Assembly (NCBI GenBank): GCA_014843695.1
Contig: CM026390.1
Location: forward strand, 53,782,121-53,846,120
Direction: 5' to 3'
Length of the DNA stretch: 64,000 bases
DNA from: Archivesica marissinica
Taxonomy: Eukaryota; Mollusca; Bivalvia; Venerida; Vesicomyidae
In this document: positions 24,701-33,700 of the stretch, one piece after another
Layout: the number at the start of each line of letters is the position of its first letter
Position numbering within the stretch: position 1 is the stretch's first letter
Notes under the pieces: model-generated
What the model saw: the letters and a program-made list of their open reading frames with translations, nothing else
Databases searched by the model: none
What the model was told of the DNA's origin: nothing
Position numbers and translations under genes: made by a program

Positions 24701-27700
24701 TCATCACTGATGGTCACGGGTCCGCCTCCGTGGTCGAGTGGTTAAGGTCGCTGACTTGTATACCACTGTAACCTATCATCACTGATGGTCACGGGTCCGC
24801 CTCCATGGTCGAGTAGTTAAGGTCGCTGACTTGTATACCACTGTAACCTATCATCACTGATGGTCATGGGTTCGATCCCCGCTCAAGCCGTGTCTCATTT
24901 ATATGAAAAAGTTGGCAGTTTCTTACGGAGGTTGGTGCATCCAAGTACTGGTTAACCGCTGGAGCCTACCCAGGAAAGGTGTTGTTAGGTAAACTGCCCG
25001 CCGGCGATATAGCCCGAAATGGTGCTGATGCAGGCGTAAAACCCGAACTATAACATATAGCATTGCTGTAGACATGCTTAGACAGCCTTAGATGGCCTAA
25101 TTGACAAGTGGAAGTCGTGATAGCGCAGTTGATGTGCGTTCGCTTCAATTGCGAAAGGTCCGGAGTTTGAGCCCTGCTGGAGCCGTTACGATTGTGCTCT
25201 TAGGCAAGGCATTTAAATTCCACCTCTTCTCTCTCCCTTGTGGCGATGGATTCCATCAGGAATGAGGTCTCGAGATTGATTAATATAAGTTGTAAGAACT
25301 TGTTTCGTAATCGAGCTTAAATAAATTAGTATAAACTAATTGACAAGAGCTGGCCAGGTATCACAGGTTTATTACTCTGTATCCCTCTTGTCTACTTTCT
25401 CGGGTAGATCTCAACAACCGAACATAGAACAAACAACCCATTTTCTTACAGCTAGATTCATAAGAAGTTGCACTTACTGTTACAATAGGTATTCCATTTT
25501 ATCATATAACTTGGTTGTATTCAGTTTCATACAGCCATCACATATTTTCTTATATGCACACATGTGTAATACAACCTGGACGATTTTGATTCTTTGAGAG
25601 AATAATCTTAATAATATGTAAATTAAGCTTTAAATAAACATATTTCTATTTGAATTGGTACATAGCATTAATGGCAAGACAAACAACGATTTAAAAGAAG
25701 TCTCGTAATTATAATGCTGTTTAAAACATAAATATAGTACTGCTTTGCTTAGTGACATCATGGCAATTTAGTGACATGACAATTTAGTGACATCATGACA
25801 ATTTAGTGACATGACAATTTAGTGACATCATGACAATTTAGTGACATCATGGCAATTTAGTGACATGACAATTTAGTGACATCATGACAATTTAGTGACA
25901 TCATGACAATTTAGTGACATCATGACAATTTAGTGACATCATGGCAATTTAGTGACATGACAATTTAGTGACATCAGGACAATTTAGTGACATGACAATT
26001 TAGTGACATCAGGACAATTTAGTGACATCGTGACAATTTAGTGACATCATGGCAATTTAGTGACATCATGACAATTTAGTGACATCATGGCAATTTAGTG
26101 ACATCATGGCAATTTAGTGACATCATGACAATTTAGTGACATCACAATTTGCTCTAACTTTTGGTGCCAAAATGAATGTAGCAATGTTATATACTTTGTG
26201 CAAAGATATGATTAAAACAAGCGCTATATGGTAATATGATTAAAAAAAGACCTTACTGTAGTCATTATTTCATACCATATTTTATGAAACAAGTTTTGGA
26301 ATTTTGCTTTTTTATACAAATTTAATTTAGCTCGATTGCGAAACAAGTTCTTACAACTTATATTAATCACTCTCGAGACCTCATTCCTGATGGAATCCAT
26401 CGCCACAAGGGAGAGAGAAGAGGCATGTGGAATTTAAATGCCTTGCTTAAGGGCACAATCGTAAAGGCTTCAGCGGGGCTCGAACTCCAGACCGTTTGCA
26501 CCTGAAGCGAACACACTACCACTGCACTATCACGACTGCCAAAAAAAACATTATTGACAATTCTGCATATGGACAACAGATGTCAAAACTCACGATATAA
26601 TCAAATTTGTATTAAAGAGACCACCAAAGGGAAAGGCAAAGGGTGGTCTCTAAGCAGGAATGGTCTCTTAAAATAACCTAATTTGTTCCTTAACAGACAG
26701 ATTGTAAAGTTATCATGGAATTTGTCATAGAATTAAATGGAAATCAACTGATTTTATAGTGCAGTGAGTATTTTATGATTGTCGGACAAATTGATTTACA
26801 TGTACTATAAACGGTGTGTTATTGTAGGAAGCTTATATAGATGGTTTGAATGGGCCTGCTTTGTTCGAGGGTATGTATGCTGACGATACAGAGGGCAAGA
26901 AAATGAAGGAGATGCCGGGAGTAGATGAACTTGTCATGTTATATCCTTTTCTGAATGAACACATTCCAGCAGTAACAACATACCATCTGTATAATTACAA
27001 CGGATGCAGATTGGCTGGACATAACACCATGCATTACTCAACAGGGCTCCATCTAGGCCCAACTATTAGACACAAAGCTTATGTAACATAATCTCTTACT
27101 AGGACAATGTATTTTGCTAGGCTTTGAGTAGAGACTTCAATCTTGATGGCATGGCCTTGCTCTGTTAATCCGAAAACTCGTGGAGTTGCACACAAGTGGA
27201 GTGTTACAGGAGAGTGATGCCATACATATATATAGATATACAAAGTCAAACCTCTCTTAAGCAGCCATCAAAGGGAATCATTGAAAGTGGCTGGTGCTTA
27301 GCACAGGTGGCTGCTTAATAGCAGTCAAATGTATAATTAAACTACATATTGGGAATCTGGAAAATGGTTGCTTAATACAGGCTGGCTGCTTAATGGAGTT
27401 GACCACTATCTCAACTTGACTGTACCCTTCAAATTGTAACAACAGAACAGTTTGAGAGTGTCATGTTATGCCCCAACACTTATTAAATTGTAACAAGAGT
27501 GCAGCATTTCAATACAAATCCGACAAGCACCTCAATACTGTACATAGTCGTATGCAAGTCCGCCTCCGTGTAACATAACATATAACATAGTCGTATGCAA
27601 GTCCGCCTCCGTGTAACATAACATATAACATAGTCGTATGCAAGTCCGCCTCCGTGTAACATAACATATAACATAGTCGTATGCAAGTCCGCCTCCGTGT

Positions 27701-30700
27701 AACATATAACATAGTTGTATGCAAGAGGGAGATAATCCCCATAATATATAAATGCACATTGCTAATAACTTTCAATATTTCAAGTTTCATCAGCTTCTAA
27801 AGCCATCATCTGAACCACAGGCACAAGATACACAAAAATTTGTTTGGCCTATGGTCATATTAAGTAATGTAAACATTACTTAATATATGACCATATGCCA
27901 AAAATTGTGATCTGAACAAGTCTGCACATTGCATGTGCAAAAACCATATAAAATAGTTTGGCAAACAATAGAGCCAGGCTGGACTGGGAATCCAGGTTCG
28001 ATCTCCCATCTGACCCTAATAAAATTAACAGTATTTCAGGGACTTTAAACCAAGGTCTCATGACCGTGCACCAGAGGAGATTCTTTGTCTGTATCATTGC
28101 ACTATCCTCCAAAAATCTAAAATGACTAATCACATATAGGAATTTACCTGATATTAATGTACGTTTTTACTGCATATATCAAAGAATAAACACAATATAA
28201 TGCAAATGAAATTTGTTTATTAAAATACAATATCTTGATAGTATTTTACACAGGCAGAAAGAAAATGTTCAAATACGGCACGCAATTGTAGCAACATGCA
28301 ACATTACGGTCTTCCGAAAAATTTATTTCCACAAATATTTTAGCCCGCGAAATGTCCGAATGTGATGTTTCGCAAACTTTTCCCGACGCGAAAATATATA
28401 CTGTTACAGTGTTGCATTAGAATTATGCGATAGATCAATTAACCACAACGAAGCATGCATCATCGAGTCAGGGTTCATTTAAATCCAAATAATTGAATGC
28501 AATGCTTATTGCCTGCGCATACAATGTTGTAAACCAGACGTAAGCCTAATTAATTACCTACATTTACCAGTTTCTTTACTACAGTCAAACCTATGTTAGC
28601 AGTCACCTCTAGTAAGCAGCCAATGTGAATTTGTTCAACAATTAACCTCTAATGAGCAGCCACCTTGACTAATCATAATCAGCCATTTGTCACCACTTGC
28701 TTGGCTGGCTGCTTAAAGACAGATTTGTCTGTATAGTAAAATGCTCAAATTAAATGCATTCTGCCAAACAAACATTATAACATATGAAGTATGTCAAAAA
28801 TGACCCATGATCAAATATGGTATAATAGTACAGTGTATTTCGGCGGTGGTCTTAATAGTTAAACAAGTACAACTTAATAATAATACTACTATGTACGCTG
28901 GAACTTTTAAACCTGAAAATATATTACATATTTCAAGAATATGTGAATTGAGAAATATTTACGTATAACTAAGAATGTGAATACCGAACCAGGACAAATT
29001 CACACCAGTAAATTCATGCTACACTGGAAACAGCTAGTTTGTTAATAATATCATAGTTTATACCCTATATATGATATAGCTTTCCTTAACTGCTGCTTAC
29101 ATTCCGTGAGAAGTTTGTGAATATCTGTAAGCAGATCTTTGACTACGGATTGCAAGAGAATGACAAGCGACAAGATGAGGTGAAACAGTTCTGGGAGTGT
29201 GCCGATGAAGCAAAGACAGAGAACAAGGTTACAGGAATGATGCACATTGAAAACTTCATGAACATGAAGAAACAAGTAAGTGGAGCATATAGTAGGCCTA
29301 AGTGGTTAATTCATATGCATCAGAATGACAAACAGTGGTTTATTCGCAAAACAAATGTTATTTCCATCATAACATTACCCAATATAATGCTATAAACAAA
29401 AATGTGTGTGTTATTTTGTCTCCTTGTCTGTTTTTTGGCTGATGGCTTTACAAAATGCCCCCTTGTAAAATACCTTCTGTATTGCAATGGCACTGAATAT
29501 CATCTTCCAGCTATCAACCTATATTTTCTGTATGGCTGATTATTAACACTACAAATCCTACCTAATCGCTGTCATTTCCAATGTAAAATTGTTAAAATGT
29601 GTGCATGTTTACGCCCATAAATAAGATTGTTTACAGGGGGAGCAAAATTCAACAGCAGAAGCCATTATTAATTGCAGATTTAACAACAGTAGATTTGTTC
29701 TTTGTTTATAGGAACAAAATATCAAGTCATGTTAGAATAATTTTGATTAAATTTGGCTTCTTGATTCCAAATTGATCAACTCATGATTAGGTCCATGAAC
29801 GTATTGTGGTGCACCGTGTGGTACAATTACCTGACAGTCTAACCATTGTACAGTGTCCACCACTTTTCTTGTCAGAACGTCAATTACTCTCAGTTCATCA
29901 AAATGTCCATGCCCACTGGATGCAGTAATACAGGTATTCAAGTCCTGTTAGTTTAAGCTTTATTTATTTTACAACTATTGCAAAGCAAGTTTTAACAACT
30001 CGTTGGCGCGGATGAAAGTATATATGTGGTCATTCATGTGGGAGGAAACCGGAGTACCCGGAGAAAAGCCACCTGTCCGATCTGGCGACCACCGTACCAT
30101 CTCACATACTTCCCGGTCCGAGGATCGAACCCGGGTTGCATTGGTGAGAAGCGAGCGCGCTAATTGGACAGCCATTAGTTATGTGATCAAGCCATGTTAG
30201 TTGTATGTACATCATGTGATCAAGCCATGTTAGTTGTATGTACATCATGTGATCAAGCCGTGTTAGTTGTATGTACATCATGTGATCAAGCCGTGTTAGT
30301 GGTATGTACATCATGTGATCAAGCCGTGTTAGTTGTATGTACATCATGTGATCAAGCCGTGTTAGTGGTATGTACATCATGTGATCAAGCCGTGTTAGTT
30401 GTATGTACATCATGTGATCAAGCCATGTTAGTGGTATGTACATCATGTGATCAAGCCATGTTAGTTGTATGTACATCATGTGATCAAGCCATGTTAGTGG
30501 TATGTAAGTCATGTGATCAAGCCATGTTAGTTGTATGTACATCATGTGATCAAGACATGTTAGTGGTATGTAAGTCATGTGATTAAGCCATGAGTTGCAT
30601 ATAAGTCGTGTAATCATGTATGTGTAAGACACTGATTCCAATTCTGACATGGTTGCAATAGAACAGTACAAATTACACTTTATTTAGTTTAAAATAATTA

Positions 30701-33700
30701 TGAAACAAGCTTTATCACTCTCTTTGGTGAAGATTCTAGTCTATCCAATTTAGGATAGTTTCCATCTGGGTATGAACTACATTGGGCATGTTTAAAGTGT
30801 GTGGAGGCCGAATGCATTAACACGCTCAATGTAGTTCATACCCTGATGGAAAATATTAACCCACAATTCATTACTTATCTTTACATTCATTATTCTTTTC
30901 AATGAGACAAAGAAACAAATATCATACTTTTCATTTAAAATGTATTTAGGCGAGATGTGTGACTTTGTGCTGGACCTGGTAATTAGACCATCCTTGGAAC
31001 AGCATAGACTGTAATACATGCTTCTAATATCACAGAAATGCTGCCCAACACTGTGAATACCCGTAACTTTGTGTACTCATGTCGGCTGCATATCATTAGT
31101 GAGGAAACTCATGCGAAAATAGTTACAAACAGGGCATATACATTCATCGAAGGCAATGCAATAGTGATGTAAATATTTTGGCAAGCACCACACGTATCGA
31201 CTAACATACTTCCCATTCCAAGGAGATAACCCGGGTTGCATTGAGTGTGAAGCGAGTATGCTAATCAGACAGCCAGTACCCGGTAAAGTAACATATAATG
31301 TGCAATCGTGTTGATTTCAGTGTGGCTTAAATATTTCAGGTGTTTGCCGAGTTGAATCATATTACAGACAATAGTATGTTAGACCAGAAAGTAAAGGAAT
31401 ACAACAAGGAAGTCACTGATCTCTGGGATAAACTCATGGCTCTGGAGCTACAACTCGTTGATCAGTTTGAGGTAAGAAGTTGTATGTAGATACAGGATTG
31501 GGGGAGTGTGTTAGTGGTCACCTCCATTAAGCAGCCAATCTGTATTAAGCAGCCAGTTTCCAGATTCCCAATATGTTGTATTATACATTTGACCTCTATT
31601 AAATGGCCACCTGTGCTAAGCAGCCATTTTCTGTGATTCACTTGGCTGGCTGCTTAAGACAGGTTTGACTGTATACGAAAGACGTCACCAAGACATGAGA
31701 TACAGTGATCTTGAACTTGAAATTGGCAAAATAGTAGTATGGTTTTCAGATTAATTTTACATTGTCCATGAACTCTCGACCATGATTATTTCTAAGACCT
31801 GCCAGTTAGTATTACTTTAGTTAGTTTAAACATATTTTATTTCAAGAATCAAACATTCGACATAGTGTAACATACAAAGTATTTAGGTGGATTGGATTGA
31901 AAGTTAAAAACTTATTAAAAATCCTCTCCAAAAATTATTACTTTAGTTCACTACCCCCAACAAACAAGTTACTGCTGTTTTACCAGGTTTAGATTAGCAG
32001 CTACATGACAGGGAGCTACCAACAAGTCATTACCAAATTGATCAAATTACTTTAGAAAGGAACTCGGAAGAAAATTATATTTCTTGCATATCACATGTAA
32101 CTAAAACTTGAGCATATAATCTTTATTTTCACCTTAAAGCAACACTACATCAGTGAAAACACAAATTACTACAGAATGTATTTTCTTATTATATGGTATA
32201 ATATTTTTCCAAATATTTGCCTCAAATTCTGAGTATTTCAACTAATAAACAAACGTCGTATACACGGTTTGTTGACATAGCAAAATAACGTAAACATCCA
32301 TGCGTAATACAACTAGTGTATCCTGATTTATGTATGGTACAGATTTACCGTTATATCTCACATCTATTTATTTGTAGACTATTCTTAGTTAAATTGTCTC
32401 TAAATAACATTATCTTGTGTTTAGTATTGACTCCGATGACAAACAAACGTCAATTCAGGAGCATGGATGACCGTTATATGAAATCATACTTTCAATCCAC
32501 AAAAACACTGTTTATTGATTCAATATTAGTGTTCGAATGTATTCAGAAGAATTTGTAGTAGCAATGCATTTATACGTGAACAAATACATTTTATTTGCTT
32601 TTTTGCGATGTAATGTCGCTTTAAAGGTCTTATACAAATGTCAACGACTCGTCTATTCTCTCTAAACATCAAATTGTTCCATATATTTCAAGGATATCAT
32701 CAAAGACTTTGAGAGGAATCTTCAAGACATGGGATCAACATTCATTGAGAACGTGCAGGGCTATCTGTCACAGTGTCGTGACCTTGAGAATACTCACCAT
32801 GAACGTATGCTCGAAATTGCCATCATTACACTTGAGAAGTTCGTGAAAAATGAACTTGATGATGAAATTTCTGAAGATCTCAGAAATGTAAGTCTTGTGT
32901 GTGTTTCTGAATAATATGTACCCGGTACTAGCATCAAACACGTCTTTACCTAGTTATCACTCTGTATTGTGAATGTGAGGGTTTAATTTTAAACTTTCAT
33001 ATTTTCGTGAACCATCATAGAGTTTATTCATAGGTCATATTTTCGTGAATCTCCCATAGAGTTTATTCATAGGTCATATTTTTGTGAAACTCCATAGAGT
33101 TCATTCAGAGGTCATATTTTCATGAACCTCCATAGAGTTCATTCATAGGTCATAGTTTAGCATAGGTGTCATATTTTCGTGAATCTCTAGAGTTTATCAT
33201 ATGTCATATTTTCGTGAACCTCCATAGAGTTTATTCATTGGTCATATTTTTGTGAATCTCTAGAGTTTATCATAGGTCATATTTTTGTGAACCTCCATAG
33301 AGTTTATTCATTGGTCGTATTTTCATGAACCTCCATAGAGTTTATCATAGGTCATATTTTTGTGAAACTCCATAGAGTTCATTCAGACGTCATATTTCGT
33401 GAACCTCCATAGAGTTTATTCATAGGTCATATTTTCATGAACCTCCATAGAGTTCATTCATAGGTCATATTTTCATGAACCTCCATAGAGTTTATTCATT
33501 AGTCATATTTTCGTGAATCTCTAGAGTTTATCGTAGGTCATATTTTCGTGAATCTCTATTATATGTTTCCTACATAAAGCTCTTTCTTTTTCACAGTTAT
33601 ATTTTCATGAGTTTATCATAAGTCATATTTTTGTGAAACTCCATAGAGTTTAATCGTGGGTCATATTTTCACAAATCTCCATAGAGTTTATTCGTGGGTC

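Larger units (their letters stand above)
26941..29100 (+). other. U12-type AT-AC intron (DRC3 intron 6)
   Basis: It begins ATATCCTTTT, matching the U12 AT-AC 5' consensus, and ends TTCCTTAACTGCTGCTTAC: a perfect TTCCTTAAC branch-point consensus followed 10 nt later by the terminal AC. Splicing here joins TT to A (Leu), giving VMLFREKFVNICKQIF, which matches the family. The upstream frame of exon 7 has a TAA inside the branch motif, so exon 7 cannot start earlier. Intron length is 2,160 bp, with two MITEs, a 43-bp array and a palindrome inside. Confidence 0.9.

Noticed and set aside
24801..24890. Possible tRNA-Ser/Leu gene
   Set aside because: A- and B-box-like words are present, but it continues into a SINE body and lacks a credible cloverleaf and 3' acceptor stem.
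26941..27091. Read-through extension of DRC3 exon 6 (YPFLNEHIPAVTTYHLYN and onward)
   Set aside because: Does not match the family after VML and ends in a stop; the ATATCCTTTT donor joins to exon 7 in frame.
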